A stretch of 64,000 nucleotides of DNA from the NCBI RefSeq assembly GCF_009766065.1, contig NZ_LMUE01000009.1:190812-254811 (forward strand), given 5' to 3'. Within the stretch, counting starts at the first letter, position 1, and each line of letters opens with the position of its first letter. A program made the translations under genes and the position numbers. Below, piece after piece: positions 28,030 to 37,959 of the stretch. The stretch is from Dyella sp. S184 (GTDB taxonomy: Bacteria > Pseudomonadota > Gammaproteobacteria > Xanthomonadales > Rhodanobacteraceae). The notes beneath the pieces were generated by a model. It saw only the letters and a program-made list of their open reading frames with translations. It searched no databases and was not told where the DNA came from.

Positions 28030-29505
28030 TCACACGGCCCTGCGTGCGGCCTTGGCATCGTCCGAGCGCAGCATCTGGATCTGTTCCAGATAACGCTGGT
28101 CGAGGCCGGTGACGTATTCGCCGGAGAAGCACGAAGTGTCGAACTGCTTGATGGTCTCGTTGCCGTCCTGCACAGCCCAGATCAGGTCCTTGAGGTCCTG
28201 GTAGATCAGCCAGTCGGCGCCGAGCATCGTTTCCACTTCCTGCTCGGTATGGCCGGCGGCAATCAGCTCCGAGGCCGACGGCATGTCGATGCCATAGACG
28301 TTCGGATAGCGCACCGGCGGCGCGGCGGAAGCGAAGTACACATTCTTCGCGCCGGCATCGCGGGCCATCTGGATGATCTGCTTCGAGGTGGTGCCACGCA
28401 CGATCGAATCGTCCACCAGCAGCACGTTCTTCTTGCGGAACTCCAGCTCGACCGGGTTGAGCTTGCGGCGCACCGATTTCACCCGCTCACCCTGCCCCGG
28501 CATGATGAAGGTGCGACCGATGTAGCGGTTCTTGACGAAGCCCTCGCGGAACGGCACGCCGAGCGCCTCGGCCAGCGCGCTGGCCGCGGTACGCGCGGTG
28601 TCGGGAATCGGGATCACCGCGTCGATGCCATGGTCGGGCCGCTCACGCAGGATCTTCTCGGCGAGCTTCTCGCCCATGCGCAGGCGCGCCTTGTACACCG
28701 AGACGTCCTCCATCATCGAATCGGGCCGTGCCAGATAGACGTATTCGAAGATGCACGGCGTATGCGACGCGCCCTCGGCGCAGCGGCGGCTGTGCAGCTG
28801 GCCCTGGTCGGTGATGATCACCGCCTCGCCCGGCATGATGTCGCGGATGCGCTTGAAACCGAGCACGTCGAACGCGACCGACTCGGACGCCACCGCGTAT
28901 TCACGGCCTTCCGCGGTGACCCGCTCGCCCAGCACCAGCGGACGGATGCCGTGCGGATCGCGGAACGCGACCAGGCCGTAGCCGAGCACCAGCGCCACGC
29001 AGGCGTAACCGCCGCTGGCACGCGCATGCACGCCGGCGACCGCCTTGAAGATGTGATCCGGGGTCAACGCCATCCGGTCCTGGATCTGCAGTTCGTGCGC
29101 GAGCACGTTCAGCAGCACCTCGGAATCGGACTCGGTGTTGATGTGACGACGGTCGTCCTCGAACATTTCGCGACGCAGCGCGTCGGTGTTCACCAGGTTG
29201 CCGTTGTGTGCAAACGCGATGCCGTACGGCGAGTTGACGTAGAACGGCTGCGCTTCGGCCGAGCCTGCGGAACCGGCGGTGGGGTAGCGGCAGTGGCCAA
29301 TGCCGATGCGCCCGCGCAGACCGCTCATTGCCGCTTCGCCGAACACGTCGCGCACCAGCCCGTTGCCCTTGTGCAGGCGCAGCCGCGCGCCATCCACGGT
29401 GGCGATGCCCGCGGCGTCCTGGCCACGATGCTGCAGCACCGTCAATCCGTCATAAAGCGCCGATGCCACTTCTGTGGTACCGACAATGCCGATGATTCCG
29501 CACAT
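28030..29505 (-). CDS. purF: Amidophosphoribosyltransferase
   Basis: First committed step of purine synthesis: glutamine and PRPP to phosphoribosylamine. The 491-residue protein starts MCGIIGIVG, so Cys2 is the N-terminal nucleophile; [10 protein letters not shown] and HCRYPTAGS follow. The PRPP loop is [14 protein letters not shown] near residue 365. It lies 15 bases after cvpA, the classical order. No PurR-type operator was identified. Confidence 0.96.
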   Translation of the reverse strand: MCGIIGIVGTTEVASALYDGLTVLQHRGQDAAGIATVDGARLRLHKGNGLVRDVFGEAAMSGLRGRIGIGHCRYPTAGSAGSAEAQPFYVNSPYGIAFAHNGNLVNTDALRREMFEDDRRHINTESDSEVLLNVLAHELQIQDRMALTPDHIFKAVAGVHARASGGYACVALVLGYGLVAFRDPHGIRPLVLGERVTAEGREYAVASESVAFDVLGFKRIRDIMPGEAVIITDQGQLHSRRCAEGASHTPCIFEYVYLARPDSMMEDVSVYKARLRMGEKLAEKILRERPDHGIDAVIPIPDTARTAASALAEALGVPFREGFVKNRYIGRTFIMPGQGERVKSVRRKLNPVELEFRKKNVLLVDDSIVRGTTSKQIIQMARDAGAKNVYFASAAPPVRYPNVYGIDMPSASELIAAGHTEQEVETMLGADWLIYQDLKDLIWAVQDGNETIKQFDTSCFSGEYVTGLDQRYLEQIQMLRSDDAKAARRAV

Positions 29506-29519
29506 GGTTGCAGCCTGCT

Positions 29520-30188
29520 TCAGTAATTCGTGGAGTGGCCGGCTGCGCTGGTCGCAGCCGCCGGTGACGCTGTGCGTGATGCCGCTGGTAGTGCGGACGT
29601 CGCGCCGGATATGGGGGCGTGCGGCGGCACGGACAAGTCATGCAGATGGTCGAGCACACCGGACGACTGGACCTTCTCGATCACCGCTGACGGCTTCAAA
29701 TGTTCGCGCACATCGGCCGACACGCTGGCGGGCACGTTCTGCCCCAGCCACGCCGCGGCTTCCTGGAACTGCGGCAGCAGCACGGATTGCTGCCACCACG
29801 GCTCCCGCGTGAACGCCGTAAGCCCAACCAGGAAAACCAGCAGCGTCACGATCAATACGCCGCGCACGAAGCCGAACACCATGCCGAACATTCGATCGAT
29901 GCCTGACAGCCCGGTACTCCAGATCAACCGCCTTACCGCGAAACGCACCAATGCCCCGATGATCAGCACGGTGACAAAGCAGACGCCGTAACCGACACAG
30001 TAGCGCAAGGTCGGCATCGAGATTATGTGTTCCAGATGCGCCGACACCACCGGACCAAACGCCCAAGCCACCCAAAACGCGGCGATCCAGATGACCAGCG
30101 ACAGTACTTCGGAAATCAATCCACGGAAAAGCCCGATCAGGACAGACAGGGCCAGTACGCCGAGGATGATGCAATCGGTCCAGTTCAT
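29520..30188 (-). CDS. cvpA: CvpA family membrane protein
   Basis: Inner-membrane protein named for colicin V production and linked to envelope and bile stress. The 222-residue sequence starts [19 protein letters not shown] and has four membrane segments in residues 5-125, with [16 protein letters not shown] and [17 protein letters not shown] typical of the family. The C-terminal tail is Ala/Ser/Pro-rich. The cvpA-purF order is conserved in gammaproteobacteria. Confidence 0.92.
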   Translation of the reverse strand: MNWTDCIILGVLALSVLIGLFRGLISEVLSLVIWIAAFWVAWAFGPVVSAHLEHIISMPTLRYCVGYGVCFVTVLIIGALVRFAVRRLIWSTGLSGIDRMFGMVFGFVRGVLIVTLLVFLVGLTAFTREPWWQQSVLLPQFQEAAAWLGQNVPASVSADVREHLKPSAVIEKVQSSGVLDHLHDLSVPPHAPISGATSALPAASRTASPAAATSAAGHSTNY

Positions 30189-30243
30189 CTGTTCATCTAC
30201 CTCGTTGGCACCATGAGTGGACCGCTACTGTCGCGCATGCCCT

Positions 30244-31281
30244 TCATGGCACCGGGACTATGTTGCCGTCGGTACCCAGCTTGGCCTTGATCTGGTCACG
30301 CAGGCGCAGCGCATCGGCGCGTTGCGTCTGCGGACCGGCGCGTACACGCCAAAGCTGCTTGCCGTTCGACTGCACGGTATCGACGAAACCGTCGAAACCG
30401 TTCGCGCGCAGCTTGTCGCGCAATGCATTCGCGTCGGCCTGATTGCTCATCGCGGCCAACTGCACCGCCCAGCCACCAGCCCTGCCGGTCGCCTGCGGAG
30501 CAGGACTGGCCACGGCCGCGGCGGCGTTTTCATCATCATGGCTGGCATCCTGCTCCAGTCGAGCCGGCGCGCCGGGAATCGACTGGGTGATCTTCAGGCG
30601 TGCCGCCTCAGCGGCAGTGCGGGTCTCAAACGGCCCGGCAATCACCAGGGTGCGCGCCTGCCCAGCCTGGGTGATGGCGTGCCGACTTGCCGGGTAGCCC
30701 AGCGCACGCACGCGATGCTCCAGGCTTGCAGCGCCAGCCGCACTGGCATAGGCGCTCAAGTTCAGTGTGTAGTTGCCGTGCCCGACGGCAGCCGTCGTCG
30801 TCGGTGACTCAGCGATCGCCGGCGCTGCGGCCACCGCCGGCTGCGATCGAGGCGCCGGCGCGCTGGCCGTCGGCTTGGTCTGCATCGGAATCAGCGGCTG
30901 GCTCGGCGAGGTGACCGCGCCGGAGGTTACCGTCGTCGGTACCGGTGCGCGACCGGCATTGGGGTCGGTTTCCACATCACGCGGACGATTCGAGCCAATG
31001 TTCACCGTGGCCAGATCGCCCGCACCCTTCGTGACAGCGATCGCCGCTGCCTGGGGCGCCGACGAAGTGATGGCTGGAGCCGCCGCATTCGGTGTGCTCA
31101 CCGCCGCATTCGGGTTCAGGCTCATGGTCTTGGTCTGCAGGTCGCGGTCCGGCGCCGGCGGGATCGCCAAGCTCACGGATTGATCACCGGCGGGTGCCGG
31201 CGACTTGCCGGTAAAGATCATGGGCAGAAACAAAACCGCCAAGGCGATCAGGACGGCAGCTCCCAGCAGGCGTGTTTTCAA
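30244..31281 (-). CDS. SPOR-domain protein, DedD-like
   Basis: DedD-like proteins bind denuded glycan at the division septum. A membrane helix (about residues 7-23, LLGAAVLIALAVLFLPMIF) is followed by a long low-complexity Ala/Pro/Thr linker. There are two SPOR-like regions: YTLNLSAYASAAGAASLEHRV, and C-terminal GGWAVQLAAMSNQADANALRDKL with GPQTQRADALRLRDQIKAK. I prefer the TTG at 31281, which has a GGAG site 7 bases upstream; a GTG ten codons earlier is possible. It lies between folC and cvpA, as dedD does in E. coli. Confidence 0.85.
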   Translation of the reverse strand: MKTRLLGAAVLIALAVLFLPMIFTGKSPAPAGDQSVSLAIPPAPDRDLQTKTMSLNPNAAVSTPNAAAPAITSSAPQAAAIAVTKGAGDLATVNIGSNRPRDVETDPNAGRAPVPTTVTSGAVTSPSQPLIPMQTKPTASAPAPRSQPAVAAAPAIAESPTTTAAVGHGNYTLNLSAYASAAGAASLEHRVRALGYPASRHAITQAGQARTLVIAGPFETRTAAEAARLKITQSIPGAPARLEQDASHDDENAAAAVASPAPQATGRAGGWAVQLAAMSNQADANALRDKLRANGFDGFVDTVQSNGKQLWRVRAGPQTQRADALRLRDQIKAKLGTDGNIVPVP

Positions 31282-31381
31282 GACTTCGCTCCAAAGCGGC
31301 AAACGCGGCACGTAACGGCGTGATTATACCTGCCCGCGTCGAACGCCATGGCTGACCCGCCACGCGGCCCGATCCGGGCGT

Positions 31382-32677
31382 TCAGGCAGCCGCTTCGGCG
31401 ATGACCGCGCTGGCCACGAAAAACGAGCCAAATGCGAGGATGCAGTCACCCGGCTGTGCCGCTGCACGGGCCGCTGCCATTGCGCTGGCAACGTCGACAT
31501 GGGCATCGAATACAGCCTGAGGCAAAGCCTGTCGGAGTATTCCCGCCAGCTCCGCCGAGGGCAGGCCACGTGGCGTAGCATGATCGAGCCCGGCCAGATG
31601 CCAGTGATCGATGCGCGCACCGAGTGCGACGACCACGCCAGCCACGTCCTTGTCCGCCAGCGCGCCGTAGACCGCATGAACACGGCCAGCTGGCCGTGCA
31701 TCCAGCCACTCGGCCAGTGCGCGCGCGGCCTGCGGGTTGTGGCCCACATCCACGATCAGAACCGGATCGCCACCTAGCGACTGCAGCCGTGCCGGCACCC
31801 GCACCTCATGCAGACCCGTACTTACCGCCGCGAAGACATCCTTCGACGCAAACGACATGTCATCGGCCCATAGCGCATGCAGCGCGGCAATTGCCGCAGC
31901 TGCGTTGGTGAACTGCACCGGTGCCGCCAGCGCAGGGTCGGGCAACTCCATCGCACTGCCATCGCGGTGGCGCCAGCGCCAGCCGTCGGCATGGCGTTCC
32001 GTATGGAAATCCAGTCCGGCGCGCTCAACCTGTGCACCGCATGCGTCCAATGCATCCAGCAGGCCAGCCGGCGGATCAAGCTCACCCACGATGGCCGGTC
32101 GCCCGGCCCGCGCAATGCCGGCCTTCTCCCGGCCGATGCTGTTGCGATCCGGCCCCAGCCAGTCCATGTGATCAAGATCCACCGTGGTGATGATCGACAC
32201 GTCGGCATCGATGATGTTCACCGCATCCAGCCGGCCACCCAAGCCGACTTCAAGCAACGCCACATCGAGTCCGGCGCGGGCAAACAGGTCCAGCGCGGCC
32301 AGCGTGCCAAATTCGAAATAGGTGAGCGGGATGGCATCGCCATGAGCCGCGCCGCGCGCCGCCTCGATTCGTTCGAACGAGGCAATCAGCGCGGCATCAT
32401 CGGCATTTGCGCTGGCGATGCGCACGCGCTCGTTGTAATCAAGCAGGTGCGGCGAAGTGAAACTGCCCACTCGCAATCCAGCCGCCGCCAGCATCGCCTC
32501 CAGCAGTGCCACGGTGGAGCCCTTGCCATTGGTGCCGCCAACCGTGATCACGCGCCGTGCTGGTGCTGGTGCACCCATCCGCTGCCATACTTCACGCACG
32601 CGATCGAGACCCAGCTCGATGCTGCGTACGTTGACGCGTTCCTGATACGCCAACCATTCGGCGAGAGTGCGGCTCAT
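31382..32677 (-). CDS. folC: Bifunctional folylpolyglutamate / dihydrofolate synthase
   Basis: Adds glutamate to folates and joins dihydropteroate to glutamate. The 431-residue Mur-ligase-like protein has the P-loop VGGTNGKGSTVALL near residue 47, FTSPHLLDYNERVRI, LEVGLGGRLDAVN, TTVDLDHMDWLG and the C-terminal DVGHNPQAARAL. The start MSRTLAEWLAYQ matches the family; the frame runs 31 codons further upstream. accD, often next to folC, is absent. Confidence 0.93.
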   Translation of the reverse strand: MSRTLAEWLAYQERVNVRSIELGLDRVREVWQRMGAPAPARRVITVGGTNGKGSTVALLEAMLAAAGLRVGSFTSPHLLDYNERVRIASANADDAALIASFERIEAARGAAHGDAIPLTYFEFGTLAALDLFARAGLDVALLEVGLGGRLDAVNIIDADVSIITTVDLDHMDWLGPDRNSIGREKAGIARAGRPAIVGELDPPAGLLDALDACGAQVERAGLDFHTERHADGWRWRHRDGSAMELPDPALAAPVQFTNAAAAIAALHALWADDMSFASKDVFAAVSTGLHEVRVPARLQSLGGDPVLIVDVGHNPQAARALAEWLDARPAGRVHAVYGALADKDVAGVVVALGARIDHWHLAGLDHATPRGLPSAELAGILRQALPQAVFDAHVDVASAMAAARAAAQPGDCILAFGSFFVASAVIAEAAA

Positions 32678-32766
32678 GCAATGACTTTGTGCAAGTGGAT
32701 AGATCGGCATCCCGTGGACACGAGGTCGCAGCACGGACGAACAAGCACAAAGCTTAAAGCATTCCC

Positions 32767-32931
32767 TCAACCAAACGGATGGATGCCGCTGTAGTGCAGT
32801 GCCATATACATGCCAAACACAGTCCAGAACATTTTCTTCAGTGCCTTCCCTGCCAGCAGCGCAACCAGCAGCCCGAGCAACAGCGGCATGTGCTTTTCCA
32901 GCGTGCTGCGTGTGTCATTGATGACGTTCAT
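32767..32931 (-). CDS. 54-residue membrane peptide next to the copper module
   Basis: Small gene starting MNVINDTRSTLEKHMPLLLG with one hydrophobic helix (about residues 15-28, rich in Leu and Ala) and a second short hydrophobic patch MFWTVFGMYMAL; it ends IHPFG. A strong AGGAG ribosome site lies 8 bases before the ATG. It has the same general pattern (Leu-Glu/Asp-Lys, then PLL and a helix) as the next small gene, so the two may be paralogues. Function unknown; the position upstream of or beside the copper ATPase suggests a metal or envelope role, which is inference. Confidence 0.55.
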   Translation of the reverse strand: MNVINDTRSTLEKHMPLLLGLLVALLAGKALKKMFWTVFGMYMALHYSGIHPFG

Positions 32932-33027
32932 GGGTGATCTCCTGCACCGTGCCTGATCCAGGTCGGTGTCATTGGCGAAGGATGGTGCAAGGGTTCAAGC
33001 AACGCGGTTGTCGCGCTCTCGGGATAA

Positions 33028-33147
33028 TCAGACCGGCAGCGCAATGCTGGCGTGGCAGAGCGCAAACGTCACCGCTGCAGTCGCCATTGCGGCGAACAGC
33101 AGCGGCAGGCACTTGTCCAGGATGGGGTACTTGATGAAGGTCTTCAT
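33028..33147 (-). CDS. 39-residue membrane peptide next to the copper module
   Basis: Starts MKTFIKYPILDKCLPLLFAA and has one hydrophobic helix (residues 13-36) containing two cysteines at its two ends (DKCLP and ALCHAS); it ends SIALPV. A GGAG site precedes the ATG. It is 97 bases after the ATPase stop, on the same strand. The Cys residues are compatible with metal binding but nothing proves this. Confidence 0.5.
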   Translation of the reverse strand: MKTFIKYPILDKCLPLLFAAMATAAVTFALCHASIALPV

Positions 33148-33244
33148 GTCGGTTCTCCGCGCACCGTCGTGGTGCGGGAGAAATGATCGCTCCACGGCAC
33201 TGACGAAATCAGAAGCATGCGTCAGTCATCACCAATGACAATCG

Positions 33245-35824
33245 TCACAACGGTGTATGGCGGAGCCGTAGCGCATTGCTCACCACCGATACCGAGCTCA
33301 GGCTCATCGCCAGCGCGGCGATCATCGGCGATAGCGTGATACCGAACCACGGGTACAGCACGCCAGCCGCCAGCGGCACGCCGACCGCGTTGTAGACGAA
33401 GGCGAAGAACAGGTTCTGATGGATATTGCGCACCGTCGCCTGCGACAGCTTGCGGGCACGCACGATCGCGCCCAGCTCTCCCTTGACCAGGGTCACCTGC
33501 GCGCTCTCCATCGCCACGTCGGTACCGCTGCCCATCGCAATGCCGATATCGGCGGCGACCAACGCCGGCGCATCGTTGATGCCATCGCCGGCCATCGCCA
33601 CGCGGCGGCCTTCGGTGCGCAACGCGTTCACCACCGCAGCCTTGTCCGCCGGCGAGACATCCGCATGCACACTGTCGATGCCCAGTTCGCGCGCCACCGC
33701 CTGCGCGGTGGTGGCATTGTCGCCGGTCAGCATCACGATGTGCAGGCCCGCCGCGCGCAGTGCCTTGAGTGCGGCCGGCGTGTCTGGTTTGATCCGGTCA
33801 GCTACCGCCAGCAAGGCGGCCAGCGCGCCGTCAACGGCCATGAACATCACCGTGGCGCCCTGTCCGCGCAGTTGCTCGGCGCTTGCGTTGACGGCGTCGG
33901 CAATCGCGATGTGCCACTCCGCCATCAACTTCGCGTTGCCCAGCGCTACCTCGCTGCCGCCTACGGTTGCGCCGACGCCGCGACCGGTCAGCGAACGGAA
34001 ATCCGTGGCTGCGAGCATCGGCACGCTCTCCGCTTCCGCCGCGATCACGATGGCCCGCGCCAGCGGATGTTCGCTCGGCCGCTCCAGCGCAGCAGCCAGC
34101 GCCAGCAGGCGCTCGCGCGGTTGGCCACCAAGGCTTATCAACTCGGTCAACGCCGGCTTGCCCATGGTCAGCGTGCCGGTCTTGTCCATAACCAGCGTGT
34201 CGATATCGCGCAGCGCCTCGATCGCGCTGGCGTCCTTGAACAGCACGCCGTTCTGCGCGCCACGGCCACTGGCCACCATGATCGAGATCGGCGTGGCCAG
34301 CCCCAGCGCGCACGGACAGGCAATGATCAGCACCGACACCGCCGCGATCAGCGCATGCGCAAACCGCGGGTCCGGACCCAGCAGCGCCCACAGCGCAAAT
34401 GCCAGCAGCGCGATCGCCACCACCGCCGGCACGAACCACGCCGCAACACGGTCGGCCACGCGCTGCAGCGGTGCCTTGCTGCGCTGCGCCTGTGCCACCA
34501 GCGCCACGATCTGCGCCAGCATCGTCTCGCTGCCCACCTTCTGCGCGCGCATGACCAGCGCGCCGTCCTGATTCACCGTACCGCCAGTAAGCGCATCGCC
34601 CTTCGCCTTGGCCACCGGCATCGGTTCGCCGGTGAGCATCGACTCGTCGACATGGCTCTCACCGTCCAGCACCACGCCATCGACCGGCACCTTCTCGCCA
34701 GGACGCACACGCAGCACATCGCCGGTGTGCACTTCGTCCAGCGGCACATCCGCTTCGCTTTCGTCGTCGGCGATCCGCCGCGCGGTCTTCGGTGCCAGGC
34801 CGAGCAGCGCCTTCAGCGCCGCACCGGTTCGGCGACGCGCACGCAGTTCCAGGAAATCGCCCAGCGTGACCAGGGTGACGATCACCGCCGCCGATTCGAA
34901 GTACACCGCAACATTGCCGTGCATGTCGCGGAAGCCGGACGGGAATATCCCCGGCAGCAAGAACGCCACCGCGCTGTACAGCCACGCCACGCTGGTGCCC
35001 AGCGCGATCAGCGTGTACATGTTCGGGTGCCACGGCTTGAATGAATTCCAGCCACGCCTGAAGAACGGCGCGCCACCCCACAGCACCACCACGCTGGCCA
35101 GCAATGCTTCGACCCAGCCAGCCGCGGAGCCCCATGGCTCAGGCAGATGTAAACCAGACAAGTGTGGTCCCATCGCCAGCGCGAACACCGGCACGGTCAG
35201 CGCCATCAATATCCGGAAACGCCGCGTCATCAACGACAGCTCGCCACCGTCGTCCACGTCCAAACTCGGCATCATCGGCTCCAGCGCCATGCCGCACTTC
35301 GGACAGTCACCCGGGCCGACCTGCTGCACTTCCGGATGCATCGGACAGGTGTAGATCGCACCGGGAGCTGCTGGAGGCACGGCCGTGCGACTTTCCAGAT
35401 AAGCCACAGGATCGGCCACGAACTTTTCGCGGCAGCGCGGCGCGCAGAAGTAGTACGTGTGGCCAGCATGTTCCGCGCGATGCTTAGCGATGTGAGGATC
35501 CACCGTCATGCCACAGACCGGATCCCTCACCGTGTGCGCGTGGTTATGATGCGCATCCGCATGATCGTGGGCCGATATCGCGGCAGGTTTCGCAGTGCAG
35601 CAGCCCGCCGGGGCTGTCTTCATGGTGCCAACGCTCAGATAGACCGTCGGCGTCGCCTCGAACTTCGCCTTGCAGCCGGTGCAGCAGAAATGAAACAGCT
35701 GCCCTTCATGCATGGCTTGATGCTTCGACATAGCCGGGTCCACCTGCATGCCGCAGACCGGATCAGTCGCCATCGCGTGCGCAGCCTTTTCGTCGCCGTT
35801 GCAGCAGGAAGCGTGATCGTCCAT
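33245..35824 (-). CDS. P1B-type copper-transporting ATPase with two YHS domains
   Basis: Exports Cu(I) or a similar soft metal from the cytoplasm. In order: His/Cys-rich start, YHS domain 1 ([11 protein letters not shown] with [10 protein letters not shown]), YHS domain 2 ([11 protein letters not shown] with [10 protein letters not shown]), a metal-binding segment [11 protein letters not shown] with [10 protein letters not shown], then eight membrane segments. The ATPase core shows [20 protein letters not shown] (CPC metal site), [10 protein letters not shown] (phosphorylated Asp) and [10 protein letters not shown]. At 859 residues it lacks the usual N-terminal HMA (GMTCxxC) domains. The ATG overlaps the MerR stop by one base, so the regulator and pump form one operon. 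Confidence 0.92.
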   Translation of the reverse strand: MDDHASCCNGDEKAAHAMATDPVCGMQVDPAMSKHQAMHEGQLFHFCCTGCKAKFEATPTVYLSVGTMKTAPAGCCTAKPAAISAHDHADAHHNHAHTVRDPVCGMTVDPHIAKHRAEHAGHTYYFCAPRCREKFVADPVAYLESRTAVPPAAPGAIYTCPMHPEVQQVGPGDCPKCGMALEPMMPSLDVDDGGELSLMTRRFRILMALTVPVFALAMGPHLSGLHLPEPWGSAAGWVEALLASVVVLWGGAPFFRRGWNSFKPWHPNMYTLIALGTSVAWLYSAVAFLLPGIFPSGFRDMHGNVAVYFESAAVIVTLVTLGDFLELRARRRTGAALKALLGLAPKTARRIADDESEADVPLDEVHTGDVLRVRPGEKVPVDGVVLDGESHVDESMLTGEPMPVAKAKGDALTGGTVNQDGALVMRAQKVGSETMLAQIVALVAQAQRSKAPLQRVADRVAAWFVPAVVAIALLAFALWALLGPDPRFAHALIAAVSVLIIACPCALGLATPISIMVASGRGAQNGVLFKDASAIEALRDIDTLVMDKTGTLTMGKPALTELISLGGQPRERLLALAAALERPSEHPLARAIVIAAEAESVPMLAATDFRSLTGRGVGATVGGSEVALGNAKLMAEWHIAIADAVNASAEQLRGQGATVMFMAVDGALAALLAVADRIKPDTPAALKALRAAGLHIVMLTGDNATTAQAVARELGIDSVHADVSPADKAAVVNALRTEGRRVAMAGDGINDAPALVAADIGIAMGSGTDVAMESAQVTLVKGELGAIVRARKLSQATVRNIHQNLFFAFVYNAVGVPLAAGVLYPWFGITLSPMIAALAMSLSSVSVVSNALRLRHTPL

Positions 35825-36246
35825 CACGACACCGCTTCATCGGTCAGGGCACGCAGGATCGGACACTCTTCCGGCTTGCCATGTCCCGGACAGGACTCGA
35901 CCAGCTGTGCCAGCCCGTCGCGCACCCGCTGCAATTCCGTAATGCGCTGCTCGATCGCCGCCAGTCGCTGCTGCGCCCGCTGCTTTACCGCCTTCACCCC
36001 GCGCTGCCGATCCGCCGACAACGCCAGCAATTCGCGGATCTCGTCCAGCGTGAAGCCCAAATCCTTGGCCCGACGGATAAAACGCAACTGCGCAATCGTG
36101 CCCTCGCCATAACTGCGATAGCCCGAGGCACGCCGCACCGGCTCAGGCAGCAGGCCCTCGCGCTCGTAATAACGGATCGTGTCGATCGCCACACCGACGC
36201 GCTTGGCGACGGCACCGATGGTGAGTGAGGCAGTTTGTGTATTCAT
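35824..36246 (-). CDS. MerR family heavy-metal-responsive regulator
   Basis: Activator that twists a long-spacer promoter when metal binds. The 140-residue protein has the MerR HTH ([24 protein letters not shown]), a dimerisation helix, and a C-terminal metal-binding loop with two cysteines, [14 protein letters not shown], similar to CueR/HmrR-type sensors but with eight residues between the cysteines. It is the first gene of the operon with the ATPase; the operator just upstream fits autoregulation. Confidence 0.9.
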   Translation of the reverse strand: MNTQTASLTIGAVAKRVGVAIDTIRYYEREGLLPEPVRRASGYRSYGEGTIAQLRFIRRAKDLGFTLDEIRELLALSADRQRGVKAVKQRAQQRLAAIEQRITELQRVRDGLAQLVESCPGHGKPEECPILRALTDEAVS

Positions 36247-36251
36247 GACAC

Positions 36252-36284
36252 AAGTCTAGACCGTTGATCTAGGTCTAGAGTCAA
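36252..36284 (-). promoter_or_regulatory. MerR-type promoter and operator
   Basis: On the minus strand: -35 TTGACT (36279-36284) and -10 TAGACT (36253-36258) with a long 20-bp spacer, as MerR activators require. The spacer is filled by a dyad TCTAGACC / GGTCTAGA (36255-36262 and 36272-36279). It lies directly upstream of the merR-like gene. Confidence 0.75.
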
Positions 36285-36434
36285 GGGCCGCGTCAAACGC
36301 AACCGCCAGCCGCTCTTTATGCCGCTGCCCGCGCTCCAAACAGAGTCGGCGTGCCCATCGATTATCGGGATGAGCGCGGCGTGGACTCGCGCAACGCAGC
36401 CTCATGCATAACTTCGTCAAGACATGCCGTCTCT

Positions 36435-36548
36435 TCAGTGTCCAAGGCGCAATGTCCTGGTCGATGCATGCATGCCTGTCCGCGGAGTCGCGACTTCCAC
36501 CGCGCCGTTCTTATTCAGGTCGAGATCGGTCGAGGCTTTTGTACTCAT
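36435..36548 (-). CDS. Possible 37-residue peptide
   Basis: Starts MSTKASTDLDLNKNGAVEV, with an EF-hand-like D-x-D-x-N-K-N-G stretch, and has AAGGA seven bases before the ATG. It is short and could be chance or a truncated gene. The rest of 36,285-36,736 contains nothing else I can support. Confidence 0.25.
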   Translation of the reverse strand: MSTKASTDLDLNKNGAVEVATPRTGMHASTRTLRLGH

Positions 36549-36736
36549 GTCCAATCCTTGAGTTTTCGAACATCTTACTGATCGTTGCCTGGTGCGGAAA
36601 CATGCACTCTGCGCAGATGCCTGCCTACTGAAAACCGGGGTACGGGGTGTGAGTCTCGCGAAGCATTCACCCTAGTCACTGCCCCATGGTTGCCTAGGCG
36701 ACTTGACGTCGCCACGACGCGCGCGCATCATCCATA

Positions 36737-36768
36737 TATGAAGTTTACCTTTGTAGTTTCCCTTCATA
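36737..36768. promoter_or_regulatory. Possible MarR operator
   Basis: Just before the marR-like gene, an inverted repeat TATGAAG / CTTCATA (36737-36743 and 36762-36768) encloses two tandem AGTTT(A/C)CCTT boxes. The AT-rich context fits a promoter controlled by the adjacent regulator. Confidence 0.4.
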
Positions 36769-36778
36769 CTTGCCGAAT

Positions 36779-37237
36779 ATGCCTATGGCCAAGCCACAGA
36801 ACGATCCCGAGATTGCACGCACGTTGGCGGTGGCCGGCGAGCTTCGTGTCGTGCTGGGCAGGCTGAAGCGACGCCTGCGTGAAGAGCTGCATATGGGCGA
36901 GCTGAGCTGGTCGCAGGTGTCGGTGCTCGGTCACCTGGAACGCGGTGGCCCCGCGACCGTGAGCACCCTTGCGCGAGCCGAAGGCATGCGCCCGCAATCC
37001 ATGGGTGCCACGGTTGCCGTGCTGGAAAAGGCCGGGCTCGTGAGCGGCACCGCGGACCCGAATGATGGGCGGCAAACGGTTATCTCCCTCACCCCTGCGT
37101 GCCGGGAATTGATCAAGGCCAGCCGAGCGGCACGGGAGGACTGGTTGTTCCGCAGCATTCGGACAAACCTCACGCCGGCAGAGCAGAAGCAACTTGCGAA
37201 TGCAGTCGAGCTACTCAAGCGAGTCGCCGATTCCTGA
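36779..37237 (+). CDS. MarR family transcriptional regulator
   Basis: Winged-helix repressor of about 152 residues. VSVLGHLERGGPATVSTLARAEGMRPQSMGATV forms the HTH and DPNDGRQTVISLT the wing with the typical D-x-R. It probably controls the next three genes (isochorismatase-like, small membrane protein, MFS exporter), which lie downstream on the same strand; this is inference from position. ATGs at 36779 and 36785 are both possible. Confidence 0.88.
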   Translation: MPMAKPQNDPEIARTLAVAGELRVVLGRLKRRLREELHMGELSWSQVSVLGHLERGGPATVSTLARAEGMRPQSMGATVAVLEKAGLVSGTADPNDGRQTVISLTPACRELIKASRAAREDWLFRSIRTNLTPAEQKQLANAVELLKRVADS

Positions 37238-37393
37238 CAAACACTACCTGACCTCGGCCGCGCAGCAGAAGCGCCGCCTGCTCGCGGATTCGCCGGTCAC
37301 CCGCCACTGAATCTGCTGACTCATTTCATCGAACTACTGCGCCGCGCGCCGTTCTCGGCTCGCTGCATTCTCCGTCCCCCACAGGAGCACACC

Positions 37394-37957
37394 ATGGCAC
37401 TCACCACCCTTGATCCGAAGACGGCCCTGATCGTCATCGATCTGCAGAAAGGCATCGTTGCCTATCCCACCGCGCATCCCGCTGCCGATGTCGTAAAGCA
37501 GGCCAGTACGCTGGCTGATGTCTTTCGTCGCCACAGCTTGCCGATCGTGCTGGTCAACGTCACCGGTGGTGCACCGGGCCGCACGGAACAGGCGCGCAAC
37601 TTGGGCGAGCTTCCTGCCGATTGGGCTGATCTTGTGCCCGAACTCAACCAGCAGCCGACCGACCACACGGTGACGAAGCGGACGTGGGGCGCGTTCACCC
37701 ATACCGACCTCGATGAGCACCTGAAAAAGCTGGGTGTCACACAGGTCGTGATCGTCGGTGTCGCCACCAGCATCGGGGTCGAATCGACCGCGCGTTATGC
37801 GCACGAGAATGGTTTCAACGTCGCCCTCGCCGTCGATGCCATGACCGACATGAACGCGGATGCCCACACCAACAGCATCACGCGGATCTTCCCGCGGCTG
37901 GGCGAAACCGGTACGACGCAGGAGATCATCGACCTGCTCGACCAGAGGAGTGCCTGA
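37394..37957 (+). CDS. Isochorismatase-like (cysteine hydrolase fold) protein lacking the catalytic Cys
   Basis: 187-residue protein with the isochorismatase/nicotinamidase fold. The Asp is in ALIVIDLQKGI and the Lys in VTKRTWGAF, but the segment that normally holds the nucleophilic cysteine (T-x-x-C-V) reads VATSIGVESTAR, with Gly in place of Cys. The protein may therefore be a non-classical or inactive hydrolase. A good AGGAG site precedes the ATG. The next gene starts two bases after its stop. Confidence 0.85.
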   Translation: MALTTLDPKTALIVIDLQKGIVAYPTAHPAADVVKQASTLADVFRRHSLPIVLVNVTGGAPGRTEQARNLGELPADWADLVPELNQQPTDHTVTKRTWGAFTHTDLDEHLKKLGVTQVVIVGVATSIGVESTARYAHENGFNVALAVDAMTDMNADAHTNSITRIFPRLGETGTTQEIIDLLDQRSA

Positions 37958-37959
37958 CC

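Noticed and set aside
27421..29526. Open frame of about 700 codons on the plus strand
   Set aside because: It is antisense to the DUF455 gene and purF, which have clear family motifs. Long antisense frames are expected in high-GC DNA; the translation is His/Arg-rich with no domain.
33419..35044. Open frame of 541 codons on the plus strand
   Set aside because: Antisense to the copper ATPase, whose motifs are unambiguous.
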